The position numbers and the translations under genes were made by a program. The notes below the pieces were generated by a model. That model worked only from the letters and a program-made list of their open reading frames with translations. It was not told the origin of the DNA and did no database searches. A stretch of 35,214 nt of DNA from Clostridium guangxiense (GTDB taxonomy: Bacteria; Bacillota; Clostridia; Clostridiales; Clostridiaceae): assembly GCF_021043395.1 (NCBI RefSeq), contig NZ_JAJNKE010000030.1:1-35214 (forward strand), read 5' to 3'. Shown here one piece after another: positions 5,903-14,092 of the stretch. Within the stretch, counting starts at the first letter, position 1. Every line of letters begins with the position of its first letter.

Positions 5903-7660
5903 ATGAAAAAGAATGGGGCACAAAGGGAATTTAAAAAGTTAAAGAGTCAAATTAATCAAATTGAAGAGATTGTATATCACTCGAAACCAGGAGCGCTTAT
6001 AGAACAAGAAGTTTCCATAAGAAAAAAGTTAAGAAAGCTAAAGGAAATGGAAAGGGAAGGCTTTAGGGATTTTAGGGATGTATATGATAGGTATGAAGAG
6101 CTTTTAGAGGAAACATCAAAAAGAATGCTGGAGTATTATAATAAGAAAAATGGTACGGATTTTGATTTTTATGACGTGTTAAGAGGAAATTATAATGCTT
6201 TTTTAAACTCAGGATTTATGACAGTACTTACTAAGCATCATATACCAAAGTTAATTGCTAAAGAGTTTGAAGAAAGGTTCCCAGATAATCCTAAAGACGA
6301 ATATATTGAGACTAGACACATGAAAAGAAAAATTTATATTCATTTAGGTGAGACAAATACAGGCAAAACTTACAATGCTGTAGAACGCCTTAAAACAGCA
6401 AAAAAGGGAATATACTTATCTCCTCTTAGAATCTTAGCTTTAGAGAATTTTGAGAAGTTAAATAACGAAGGAGTAGTTTGTGATTTGTTAACTGGTGAAG
6501 AAGAAGTATTAAGACCAGGTTCAACTCATGTTTCCTGCACAATAGAAAAGCTTAACTTAATGGAACATTATGATATTGCTGTTATTGATGAAATTCAAAT
6601 GATTAGCGATGAGCGCAGGGGAATGGCATGGAGTAGGGCACTTCTTGGCTTAAAGTGTGATGAAATTCATATATGTGGAGCAGCTAATGCAAGGAACATA
6701 TTAGAAACAATTATAAATGACTGTAGGGATGAGTATGAAATAAAGGAATATACAAGAGCAATTCCGCTGGAGGTTGAAAATAAAAGCTTTAATTATAAAG
6801 ATGTTAAAGCGGGCGATGCTGTTGTAGTGTTTTCTAAAAAGAGAGTGCTGGAGATAGCACAAAATTATTCTAGCAAAGGTATAAAAGTCAGTGTGATATA
6901 TGGAGATTTGCCTCCAGAAGTTAGAAAAATGCAGTATGAAGAGTTTGTAAATAAAAAAACAAAAGTTTTAGTAACTACGGACGCAATTGGAATGGGAGTT
7001 AATCTTCCTATTAGAAGAATTATTTTTGTAAATATAAGAAAGTTCGATGGTGAAGAAATACGAGAATTAACTTCACAAGAAGTGAAGCAGATAGCTGGCC
7101 GTGCAGGACGAATTGGTATATATGATGTGGGATATGTAGCTAGCTTGGGAGATACTCAAGATTTTATAAGAGAGAGGCTTGAGACTGCAGATAAAAATAT
7201 AGAAAGAGCAGTTATTGGACCATCAGATGCAATACTTAAGATTAAAGGATTGCCCTTAAGTGAAAAATTAGCTTTATGGAGTACTAGGGAAGAAAAGCTG
7301 AATTATTATACTAAAATGGATATCAGCGAATATATAATAATTTTAGATAGAATAAAGAAATATAAGTTAAGAGAAGAAATACAGTGGAATTTACTAAAGG
7401 TCCCCTTTGATGTATCTAGAGAAGAATTAATGAACACATTTTTAGGATATGTAGATGAATTATTTATAAGCAAGCATGATAGCTTATTTAAACCTCAGTG
7501 CTTCGAAGGCAATTTGAGTGATTTGGAAATATATTATCAAAAAATAAATATGTATTATTCATTCTCTAAAATATTTAATTTAGAATTTGATGTAGAATGG
7601 GTTTATAACAAAAGAAAAGAGGTAAGCGAAGCCATAAATGAGATATTAGTTAGAATGTAG
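5903..7660 (+). CDS. SUV3-like DExH-box RNA helicase
   Basis: A 585-residue helicase of the superfamily 2 Suv3 branch, best known from the mitochondrial RNA degradosome. The N-terminal 80 residues are charged and probably coiled coil. Helicase core motifs in order: Walker A GETNTGKT (149-156), motif Ia SPLRILALE, Walker B DEIQ (229-232), motif III-like CGAANA, motif V VTTDAIGMGVNLP (about 357-369) and motif VI QIAGRAGR (396-403). A helical region of about 150 residues follows, matching the Suv3 C-terminal domains. It would unwind RNA or RNA-DNA duplexes in the cytoplasm; a partner nuclease is not evident nearby. It stands alone: strong GGAGGAAG before the ATG, a large palindromic element after the stop. 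A few clostridia carry such proteins, whose role is not established to my knowledge. Confidence 0.85.
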   Translation: MKKNGAQREFKKLKSQINQIEEIVYHSKPGALIEQEVSIRKKLRKLKEMEREGFRDFRDVYDRYEELLEETSKRMLEYYNKKNGTDFDFYDVLRGNYNAFLNSGFMTVLTKHHIPKLIAKEFEERFPDNPKDEYIETRHMKRKIYIHLGETNTGKTYNAVERLKTAKKGIYLSPLRILALENFEKLNNEGVVCDLLTGEEEVLRPGSTHVSCTIEKLNLMEHYDIAVIDEIQMISDERRGMAWSRALLGLKCDEIHICGAANARNILETIINDCRDEYEIKEYTRAIPLEVENKSFNYKDVKAGDAVVVFSKKRVLEIAQNYSSKGIKVSVIYGDLPPEVRKMQYEEFVNKKTKVLVTTDAIGMGVNLPIRRIIFVNIRKFDGEEIRELTSQEVKQIAGRAGRIGIYDVGYVASLGDTQDFIRERLETADKNIERAVIGPSDAILKIKGLPLSEKLALWSTREEKLNYYTKMDISEYIIILDRIKKYKLREEIQWNLLKVPFDVSREELMNTFLGYVDELFISKHDSLFKPQCFEGNLSDLEIYYQKINMYYSFSKIFNLEFDVEWVYNKRKEVSEAINEILVRM

Positions 7661-7661
7661 C

Positions 7662-8004
7662 TATAGATAGACAACTTGAAACTTTAAAATTGCAATCTCC
7701 AAATTTATCCTGATAAACTGGAAGTTGATTCAGAGCACAGAGTACAAAGTACAGAGTACAGTGAAGGTGGATTTACCTTTCGTTTCTCTCAGGTAAATCT
7801 TAGAACTTAATAGTGTCATCTACGCTGAGCACTATATTTTAAGCGCTTTGCGTGCATTAAGTTTAAGATTTTTTGTAGCGACAGCGGAGAAAAATCATCC
7901 TTCACTGTACTCTGTCCTCTATACTTTGTACTCTGAGTTAAATTCCAGTTTGTAAGGATAAATTTGGTATTGGTAATTTAAATATTTCAGCTTGTTTATC
8001 TATA
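7662..8004. repeat. Large palindromic intergenic element, 343 bp
   Basis: The two halves are imperfect reverse complements for about 110 bp each. The ends are TATAGATAGACAACTTGAAA (7662-7681) and TTTCAGCTTGTTTATCTATA (7985-8004). Further in, CCAAATTTATCCT pairs with AGGATAAATTTGG, and a GAGTACA-rich stretch (7740-7765) pairs with its complement (about 7910-7940). The centre carries a CCGTAG/CGGAG-type module. It begins one base after the helicase stop and may serve as its transcript end. There is no coding sequence and no transposase. Confidence 0.75.
7867..7896 (+). repeat. CCGTAG/CGGAG hairpin module, copy 3
   Basis: GATTTTTT, then GTAGCGACAGCGGAG, then AAAAATC resembles the modules at 2347-2377 and, inverted, at 2250-2276 and 22611-22637. 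The shared core is ATTTTT-n-GTAG...CGGAGAAAAAT, followed by TCCTT in copies 2 and 3. It lies off-centre in the 7662-8004 palindrome. Confidence 0.5.
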
Positions 8005-8085
8005 AAAGGGTTTTGTAATATGATCTTGTATGATTACATATTATGCAGCGCCAAATAAAAAGTGAAGCTTAAAATGAGTAAATAC

Positions 8086-8114
8086 TTGACAAATTAGTTT
8101 CTAGAATATATTCT
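8086..8114 (+). promoter_or_regulatory. Promoter of the short-chain dehydrogenase gene
   Basis: TTGACA (8086-8091) and TATTCT (8109-8114) are separated by exactly 17 nt. The -10 lies in the palindrome AGAATATATTCT (8103-8114), which could be an operator. The gene start follows about 30 bp later. Confidence 0.6.
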
Positions 8115-8145
8115 CAATTAAAAAGCTGAATGGAGAGAATTAATT

Positions 8146-8925
8146 GTGAATAATGCAGATACAGTTTTAATCACTGGTGCATCAAGTGGAATAGGATACG
8201 CGCTTGCAAAAGTATTTGCTCATCATAAATATAATCTTATACTGGTTTCGAGGAATGCTGAAAAACTCAATGAATTAGCTTCTATGTTAAAAATAAAATA
8301 TGATATCAGAGTGGATGTGATAGCAGAAGATTTATCAAAAGCTGGTGCTGCAAGCAGGGTATTTGAGAAGGTTATGAATATGAAGCTAACGGTAGATGTG
8401 CTTGTAAATAATGCAGGAGCAGGTGTAGTTGGATTTTTTCATGAAACTGAGCTTACAAGAGATATAGAAATGATACAGTTAAATATTAGCACACTTACTG
8501 AAATGACGAAGCTGTTTTCAAAGGAAATGATAAAGAGGGGAAAAGGCAAAATTTTAAATGTAGGCTCTACGGGTTCCTTTGCTCCGGGACCATTTATTGC
8601 AGTGTACTATGCTACAAAGGCGTATGTATTGTCTTTTTCAAGAGCTATAAGTAAGGAATTAAAGCCATATGGGGTAACTGTTACTGCGCTGTGTCCTGGT
8701 GCAGTAAGGACAAACTTCTGTAAAACTGCTGGAAAGAGAGAAGTTCCTGGTGCTATGGAAGCAAAAGTAGTAGCAGGGGCTGCATATAGAGGACTTTTGA
8801 AAAATAAGAAGGTAATTGTGCCTGGAATACTTAATAAGATATTAGTTAGGCTGCCACAAGGGATAGTAAGCAGTGCTAACTTTAAAAACCAACAAAAGCT
8901 ATCACTTGAAATTCATAGGAAATGA
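8146..8925 (+). CDS. Short-chain dehydrogenase/reductase (SDR), DltE-like
   Basis: A classical SDR of 259 residues with a Rossmann fold. The nucleotide-binding motif is TGASSGIG (10-17). NNAGAG marks the central strand, and the catalytic Ser (NVGSTGSF) and YxxxK (YYATKAY) are in place. LCPGAVRTNF is the typical post-catalytic segment. The RN in LVSRN after strand 2 favours NADP(H). Family members reduce keto groups on diverse small molecules and the substrate cannot be told here. The start is GTG at 8146 with GGAGAG about 9 nt upstream. The next gene, a WYL regulator, starts 48 bp downstream on the same strand. Coregulation is plausible, so the reductase may be a target of or partner to that regulator. 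Confidence 0.85.
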   Translation: MNNADTVLITGASSGIGYALAKVFAHHKYNLILVSRNAEKLNELASMLKIKYDIRVDVIAEDLSKAGAASRVFEKVMNMKLTVDVLVNNAGAGVVGFFHETELTRDIEMIQLNISTLTEMTKLFSKEMIKRGKGKILNVGSTGSFAPGPFIAVYYATKAYVLSFSRAISKELKPYGVTVTALCPGAVRTNFCKTAGKREVPGAMEAKVVAGAAYRGLLKNKKVIVPGILNKILVRLPQGIVSSANFKNQQKLSLEIHRK

Positions 8926-8936
8926 GGATATTAACA

Positions 8937-8984
8937 ATGACAAATGAATTTTATAAGAAATTAGCGGTGGCATATGAAAATTGA
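8937..8984 (+). CDS. 15-codon ORF coupled to the WYL regulator
   Basis: ATG at 8937 has GAGG 9 nt upstream and encodes MTNEFYKKLAVAYEN. It overlaps the regulator start by 11 bp in another frame, and the stop TGA (8982-8984) lies just inside the regulator. It could be a translational coupling leader or the stub of a lost gene. There is no homology evidence, and chance is quite possible at this length. Confidence 0.3.
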   Translation: MTNEFYKKLAVAYEN

Positions 8985-9900
8985 TAGATTACTTGGAATT
9001 ACAATTTACTTATTAAATCATGACAAAGTAAGTGCAAAAACACTTTCGTATAGATTTGAAGTTTCACTTAGAACAATTCAGAGAGACATTGAAACCTTAT
9101 GTGAGGCCGGAATACCAGTAGTTTCTTCTTTGGGTACAGATGGTGGATATGAAATTCTTAATGGCTTTAAAATGGACAAACAAATAGCTAATAATGATGA
9201 TTATTCATATTTAGTTTCAGCGCTGAGGGGGTTAGCTTCTGCGTATGAAAGTAATAAGATAAATTCAACACTTCAAAAAGTCAAAGCAGCATTAGAAAGC
9301 AATAAAATAGATACAAATATTATTTTAGATTTTAGCACTTTAAGAGAAAATAAAAATACCAATGAAGAATTAAAAGTATTAGAAACTGCTATCGCAGAAA
9401 AAATAGTAGTAAGGTTTTTGTATACAAATGCAGACAATAAAACAACGGAAAAAGAAGTTGAACCAATTGCAGTTACATATAGGTGGTATGCATGGTATTT
9501 ATTTGCCTACTCATTAGAAAAAGATGAGTATAGATTATATAAAATTGTTCGCATGAGAAATTTAATTTTAACAGATAAAAAAATACTAAGAGTGCATGAA
9601 TCAGCAAGTATACTGTTAAAGAAAAATGATGAGAAGGATAATAGAAAATATATTGATATAAAGTTGTTTTGCAAAGCTGAAGTAAAAACAAAAGCAATTG
9701 AATATTTAAATGGGAATATTGAGTTAGAATATGAAAATGGTGACTTCATAATGAATTTACATTTGCCAGAAAATGAGGAGTTGTGGTTTGGAACGCTTTT
9801 TTCTTTTGGCAAGCTTGTCAAAGTAATAAAGCCAGAAGCTTTAAAGGAAAAACTTTGTGCTAAAAGTAGAGAGATTTTAAATTTATACCATGATATATGA
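8974..9900 (+). CDS. WYL-domain transcriptional regulator (YafY/DeoR-type HTH)
   Basis: 308 residues. The N-terminal HTH_11 winged helix spans residues 1-60 (KVSAKTLSYRFEVSLRTIQRDIETL, GGYEI wing). The WYL domain lies in the middle (about 130-205) and is recognised from RWYAWYLFAYS and the LYKIVRMRNL segment. A WCX-type C-terminal extension follows. WYL regulators bind DNA through the HTH and sense small ligands or nucleic acid through the WYL domain; the ligand is unknown here. The ATG at 8974 has AGCGGTGG upstream. GACATACTGTTGTC (9899-9912), a short inverted repeat on its stop codon and before the following GNAT gene, could be a target site. Confidence 0.85.
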   Translation: MKIDRLLGITIYLLNHDKVSAKTLSYRFEVSLRTIQRDIETLCEAGIPVVSSLGTDGGYEILNGFKMDKQIANNDDYSYLVSALRGLASAYESNKINSTLQKVKAALESNKIDTNIILDFSTLRENKNTNEELKVLETAIAEKIVVRFLYTNADNKTTEKEVEPIAVTYRWYAWYLFAYSLEKDEYRLYKIVRMRNLILTDKKILRVHESASILLKKNDEKDNRKYIDIKLFCKAEVKTKAIEYLNGNIELEYENGDFIMNLHLPENEELWFGTLFSFGKLVKVIKPEALKEKLCAKSREILNLYHDI

Positions 9901-9960
9901 CATACTGTTGTCGTAATTACTTTGTTATACTCTTATAAGAATGAAGATAGGAGTGTTAAT

Positions 9961-10515
9961 ATGGTTAAAGATATTTATGAAGAATGTCCAACATATAAAA
10001 ATGAATTAATTACATTAAGAAAAACTGGAAAACAGGATTTAGAAGGTCTTTTTAAATGTTATTCAGATGAAAAAGCGGTACCATTATTTAATTCTGATAA
10101 TTGTAATGGAGATAAATTTTATTACAATACAATTGCTAAAATGGAGAAGGCAATTGATTTTTGGGAGTATTCATATTCTAGCGGGCAATTTATAAGATGG
10201 ACAATAATTTTAAATAGCACAAAAGAGATAATTGGAACTGTAGAAATGTTTCATAGTGAACATGCTCATGATGAATTTGGCTATTATGGTGTTTTAAGAA
10301 TAGATATTCAAAGCAAATATGAAGATGAGCATATAATACAAAGTATATTAGCAGTAGCAAATGAATTTTTTTATGAAGCCTTTGATGTTAAGACTATACT
10401 TACCAAGGCTGTTCCAGAAGCTAAAAAGCGTATTTGTGCTCTTAAAAGTAAGGGGTACAGTTCTATTAATAAAAAATTTATTATATATGATGATTATTAT
10501 TGTAAAAAAATATGA
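9961..10515 (+). CDS. GNAT-like N-acetyltransferase (RimJ/RimL type)
   Basis: This 184-residue protein starts at ATG 9961 with AGGAG about 7 nt upstream; a start at 9922 has no such site. Its layout is that of RimJ/RimL-like GNATs: an N-terminal ELITLRKTGKQDLEGLFKCYSD strand-helix segment, a central WTIILNSTKEIIGTVEMF strand pair, then a helix and C-terminal strand (LKSKGYSS). The acetyl-CoA loop RxxGxG is not clearly present; the region reads IQSKYEDEHIIQ. It may therefore be catalytically altered or only GNAT-fold. It follows a WYL regulator on the same strand and may be its target. Confidence 0.6.
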   Translation: MVKDIYEECPTYKNELITLRKTGKQDLEGLFKCYSDEKAVPLFNSDNCNGDKFYYNTIAKMEKAIDFWEYSYSSGQFIRWTIILNSTKEIIGTVEMFHSEHAHDEFGYYGVLRIDIQSKYEDEHIIQSILAVANEFFYEAFDVKTILTKAVPEAKKRICALKSKGYSSINKKFIIYDDYYCKKI

Positions 10516-10593
10516 AATTAGTATAAATAACATAAATTTGCTCTAATGAATATTATATATGGAAAGAAAAATGAATTTAGGAGACAAATATTT

Positions 10594-11154
10594 ATGTTAT
10601 ATGAAAATAAGAATCATATTTCTAGTGGTAAAATTGTTAGGCCAAAACAGGTAGTTGACATTCCAATTTCTTTATTTAAATCTATGCAGGGAAGGTATTT
10701 TGTAGGACAAACAGAAACTTTAAAGGTAGGCAATGGAATGAATGCCTGGGCAGGCTTGGTAAATCCGCGTGACTCAAATGTTAATCTGTATGCAAATGTA
10801 TTTACTATTTCAAATTTTTCAGATGAATACTTAACTGCACAAGTTTGGCTAAACATTACTTTCCCTGAAACAAGTAAGATATCAAGTAAGATTTCTTCAA
10901 CTAATACTGCGTTAAGACCTCTGCCGCGGAATGAAGTGGATATTAGATATATAGAATCAACAACTGAAGTTCCTAAAGATGGAGTAAATGTATATGACAG
11001 AATAGTACCTCCAAAAACAACTTTAGTAAGTGAAGAAGATGGAAAGTTTATAGAAGCTCCAGATGGAGATTATGTGATAATTATAAAATCCTCCAGTTCA
11101 AATTTTAACAAAGTAATAGTTGCATTTGGATTTTGGGAGAAATTTAGGCATTAA
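10594..11154 (+). CDS. Conserved-looking protein of unknown function (possibly DUF6143)
   Basis: I choose ATG 10594 because TTAGGAG (10576-10582) precedes it; the product is then 186 residues. It is soluble, with no signal peptide or membrane segment. It appears beta-rich: strands rich in V, I and T alternate with turns, as in LYANVFTISNFSDEYLTAQVWLNI split over two blocks. The segment KSMQGRYFVGQTE followed by an NAWAGLVNP block suggests a bacterial family I associate, from memory only, with DUF6143. I cannot assign a function. A terminator follows at 11161-11188, so it is probably the last gene of its transcript. Confidence 0.55.
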   Translation: MLYENKNHISSGKIVRPKQVVDIPISLFKSMQGRYFVGQTETLKVGNGMNAWAGLVNPRDSNVNLYANVFTISNFSDEYLTAQVWLNITFPETSKISSKISSTNTALRPLPRNEVDIRYIESTTEVPKDGVNVYDRIVPPKTTLVSEEDGKFIEAPDGDYVIIIKSSSSNFNKVIVAFGFWEKFRH

Positions 11155-11160
11155 ACATGA

Positions 11161-11188
11161 GAATCCTCAATTTATGGGGGTTCTTTTT
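11161..11188 (+). terminator. Terminator after the unknown-function gene
   Basis: GAATCC (11161-11166) pairs with GGGTTC (11178-11183), with one G-U pair. The stem continues loosely inward and the T-run TTCTTTTT follows directly. It lies 6 bp after the stop codon. Confidence 0.6.
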
Positions 11189-11229
11189 ATTGTTGTTTAT
11201 TTATATAAAGGGTAATTCGTGTGTTATAA

Positions 11230-11605
11230 TTATATGACAACGTTTACATTGCTTGGGTAATTGTAATAAAAGATGGAGAAAAAATTGCTGAATATGACTG
11301 GGAACCTAAGATGCGTATGAATCAATATTCTGCTAGTAAAAGCTTTACTTCAGCAGCAGTGGGTATGGCTATGGAGGAAGGCTTGTTAGAGCTTGATGAT
11401 AAGGTTATTGATTACTTTCCAGAATCAGTTCCAGAAAAAGTCTCTTCTGAACTAGAAAGTTTAATGGACAATTTGGAATCATATTGCCAGAAAAAAATGC
11501 TGTTATAGCAATAAATGCTTACAATAGAGATCAAGGAGATATATTAGATTTGTTTTGGAAAAACCTTTATCCGATGATTTAGTACAAGAAATAGTTTATG
11601 TCTAA
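11230..11605 (+). pseudogene. Serine hydrolase (beta-lactamase class C family) remnant
   Basis: One frame (11230-11508) reads as the start of a class C beta-lactamase-type hydrolase: WVIVIKDGEKIAEYDW, then YSASKSF with the nucleophile motif SxxK, then MEEGLLELDDKVIDYF. No start codon or ribosome binding site precedes it in frame. After about 11465 the frame changes: another frame encodes GIILPEKNAVIAINAY, which resembles the C-terminal strand of the same family, and a third encodes the last few residues. The middle of the protein, about 200 residues with the YxN and KTG-type motifs, is missing. This is a gene lost by internal deletion plus frameshifts, with no expected activity. Confidence 0.75.
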
Positions 11606-11670
11606 GGGTAAGCATTAATATTATAAAATAGGAAAAACTAAGTTACATAAAAAATATTAGAGGTGATTTT

Positions 11671-13080
11671 ATGGGCTTACAGGGTTTCTATTTACTTCCT
11701 CACCCTCCTATAGTAATTCCTGAGGTTGGGAGAGGGGAAGAAAAAAAGATTAGTGCTACCAGTAAAAGCTTTGAGACGGTTGCAAAAGAAATTGCAAAAA
11801 AAGCACCAAGCACCATTATAATTGTAACTCCTCATGGCGTTATGTTTCAGGATGCTGTTGCTCTTAGCTATGAGGATAAAATTTATGGGGACTTAGAGAA
11901 ATTTGGGGTTAACAATGTTTCTATGGAGCTGGAGATTGATAAGAAGCTTACTAACAAAATATATGAATTGGTATATAATGAAGGAATACCTAGTGTAATG
12001 GTTTCAAATTCTCTTTTAAGGAAGTACAATGCATCTGTTTTTTTGGATCATGGTGCTATGGTTCCCTTGTATTTTATAAATAAATATTATAAGGGGTATA
12101 AGCTTGTACATATTACTTATGCTCCTTTAAGTGATATTGAATTATATAAGTTTGGTATTGAAATTAATAAAGCTGTGGAAGAACTAAACGAAAATGCTGC
12201 TTTTATAGCAAGTGGAGACTTATCACATAAGCTAAAGGAAGATGGTCCTTATGAATACAGCCCTTTTGGTGAAAAATTTGATAAGGAATTTCTTGGACTT
12301 TTACAAAAAGGAGATGTTAAAGGTGTATTCAGCATAGATGAGGAGACAATATGCAATGCCGGTGAATGTGGAAGGCGTTCAACTGCCATCTTATTAGGTG
12401 CTCTGGAAGGAAAAAAGTTTAGCGGAGAGCTTTTAAGCTATGAAGGGACCTTTGGGGTAGGCTATGGCGTTATGAATTTTAAGGTTTCTTCCGAGGATTC
12501 TCCAAAGCTTAAGAAAATAGAAGCAATTCGAACTTCTAGCTATGAAAAGAGAAAAAATCAAAGTGATCCATGTGTAAGACTTGCAAGAGAAAGCCTTACC
12601 ACATATTTAAGCACTGGCAGTAGTATTAATGCACTTCCAGAATATGTTACAGGTGAGATGAAAAATACAAAAAGAGGTGTATTTGTATCTTTGAAAAAGC
12701 ATGGAGAACTTAGAGGCTGTATTGGAACTATATTTCCTACAACAAATAGTATCGCTGAAGAAATTGAGCGCAATGCTATAGAAGCTGGATTAAATGATCC
12801 TAGATTTTATGAAGTAGAAGAGGAAGAATTAATGGATATTGTTTTTTCTGTAGATGTTTTAACAGAACCTAAGCCGGCTTCAAAAGAAGAATTGGATCCA
12901 AAAGAGTATGGTGTTATTGTAAGAAGCAAGGATAAAACTGGACTTCTGCTTCCTGATTTAGAAGGAGTAAATACAGTAGAAGAACAGCTATCAATAGCTT
13001 TAGATAAGGCTGGCATAGATCATTATGAAGAATATTCAATAGAAAAGTTTAAAGTAATTAGGCATAAGGAAGAAGTGTGA
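11671..13080 (+). CDS. AmmeMemoRadiSam system protein, B (MEMO-like) fused to A (AMMECR1)
   Basis: 469 residues with two domains. Residues 1 to about 270 match the class III extradiol dioxygenase/MEMO-like fold: GFYLLPHPPIVIPEVG, IVTPHG, LDHGAMVPLYF, ASGDLSHKL and NAGECGRRS carry the His/Asp residues expected of this fold. Residues about 295-465 are an AMMECR1 domain with its signature LRGCIGT near residue 350 and an NDPRFYEVEEEEL segment. The ATG at 11671 has AGAGGTG upstream. These proteins occur with a radical-SAM enzyme (AmrS) in the AmmeMemoRadiSam system, thought to modify a macromolecule or cofactor; the true reaction is not settled. The radical-SAM gene follows 4 bp later but is badly damaged, leaving this protein without its local partner. 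Confidence 0.85.
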   Translation: MGLQGFYLLPHPPIVIPEVGRGEEKKISATSKSFETVAKEIAKKAPSTIIIVTPHGVMFQDAVALSYEDKIYGDLEKFGVNNVSMELEIDKKLTNKIYELVYNEGIPSVMVSNSLLRKYNASVFLDHGAMVPLYFINKYYKGYKLVHITYAPLSDIELYKFGIEINKAVEELNENAAFIASGDLSHKLKEDGPYEYSPFGEKFDKEFLGLLQKGDVKGVFSIDEETICNAGECGRRSTAILLGALEGKKFSGELLSYEGTFGVGYGVMNFKVSSEDSPKLKKIEAIRTSSYEKRKNQSDPCVRLARESLTTYLSTGSSINALPEYVTGEMKNTKRGVFVSLKKHGELRGCIGTIFPTTNSIAEEIERNAIEAGLNDPRFYEVEEEELMDIVFSVDVLTEPKPASKEELDPKEYGVIVRSKDKTGLLLPDLEGVNTVEEQLSIALDKAGIDHYEEYSIEKFKVIRHKEEV

Positions 13081-13084
13081 TGGC

Positions 13085-13333
13085 ATGAAGAAAGAAGCTA
13101 TGTTTTATGAAAAGCTTGTTACAATAAACTATGGGGAGATTACTTCCGCAGCCTTGGATCCTATAGAAAAGAAGCCTCTTTACTACTTTAAACCTCACAC
13201 TCAAATTTTTTCTGTAGGAAGCTTTGGTTGTAATTTTACTTGTGGCTTTTGTCAAAATTATAGCATTTCTCAATTTGTTGCTTTAAAAATTAATGCTTAT
13301 CTAAAAATAGCCAATATGAAAATATTTGTATAA
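13085..13333 (+). pseudogene. amrS: AmmeMemoRadiSam radical-SAM enzyme, internally deleted and truncated
   Basis: 82 codons. MKKEAMFYEKL is the usual AmrS N-terminus. It then jumps to TINYGEITSAALDPIEKKP, skipping about 35-40 residues that in intact members carry a CxLCPxxC...C motif. The radical-SAM triad is still present in GCNFTCGFCQNYSIS (C49, C53, C56). After SQ the sequence becomes unrelated and stops, so roughly three quarters of the TIM-barrel (family length about 300) is gone. The remaining codons follow the AMMECR1 fusion gene by 4 bp, the normal operon order. Two separate deletions are the simplest explanation. No activity is expected. Confidence 0.8.
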
Positions 13334-13341
13334 GGAAGTAC

Positions 13342-14067
13342 ATGATGATAAGAGAGATTATAGGAGCAATTCTTAGAGGTATAGTTGCTTACACTATTTT
13401 GTTAATTTTAGCAAGGATCATTGGAAGAAAATTAATATCGAGAATAACGTTTTATGATTTTATGGTTGGAGTTACTATAGGTTCAATTGGAGCAAGAATA
13501 TCTCTGGGTTCTCATGAATCACCGTTTTTGGCTTCAATTTCAGCAATTATAATTACTATTTTAGTTGTTATTACCGATTACTTAGATATTAAAAACATTA
13601 ATTTTAGAAAATTAGTTGATGGTGAGCCTGTTATTCTTGTAAGCAATGGTAAACTATTAGATTATAATTTTAAAAAAGTAAGTATTACTATAAATAAGTT
13701 GATGGCATTATTAAGAGAAAAGGACATATTTAATTTAGATGATGTAGCACTTGCGGCTATAGAAAATGATGGAGAATTAACAGTGCTGCCAAAGCCAAAT
13801 AAGCAGCCAGTAACAACTGGAGATTTGAACATTAAGACAAAATATAATGGTTTAATGGTTGATATGATTATTGACGGTAAAATAATGTATAGCAATTTAG
13901 AAAGTACTAATTATGATGAAAAATGGCTTAGACAACAGCTTAAAATTCATAAAATTAGTAATGTGGAAGATGTTTTTTATGCAGGTTTAAATGCTGCTGG
14001 AACTTTATGTATATCAAAAAAGCAAATGATGCATAAAAAAGCTGCTAGAACAAAAGATAATGAATAA
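13342..14067 (+). CDS. DUF421 (YetF-like) membrane protein
   Basis: 241 residues with three N-terminal hydrophobic segments (about 8-24, 36-54, 61-80). A cytoplasmic domain follows, with the DUF421 hallmarks RITFYDFMVGVTIGSIGA and DGEPVILVSNGKLLDYN, then LMALLREKDIFNLDDVALAAIENDG. B. subtilis homologues (YetF, YcaP-type) are membrane proteins of unsettled function, some linked to spore or stress physiology. AAGGAAG lies 3-6 nt before the paired ATGs at 13342/13345; either may be used. It starts 8 bp after the amrS remnant. A small soluble protein follows 25 bp after its stop, and the two probably form a unit. Confidence 0.85.
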   Translation: MMIREIIGAILRGIVAYTILLILARIIGRKLISRITFYDFMVGVTIGSIGARISLGSHESPFLASISAIIITILVVITDYLDIKNINFRKLVDGEPVILVSNGKLLDYNFKKVSITINKLMALLREKDIFNLDDVALAAIENDGELTVLPKPNKQPVTTGDLNIKTKYNGLMVDMIIDGKIMYSNLESTNYDEKWLRQQLKIHKISNVEDVFYAGLNAAGTLCISKKQMMHKKAARTKDNE

Positions 14068-14092
14068 ACTATAATTTTTGTAGGAGGAAAAT

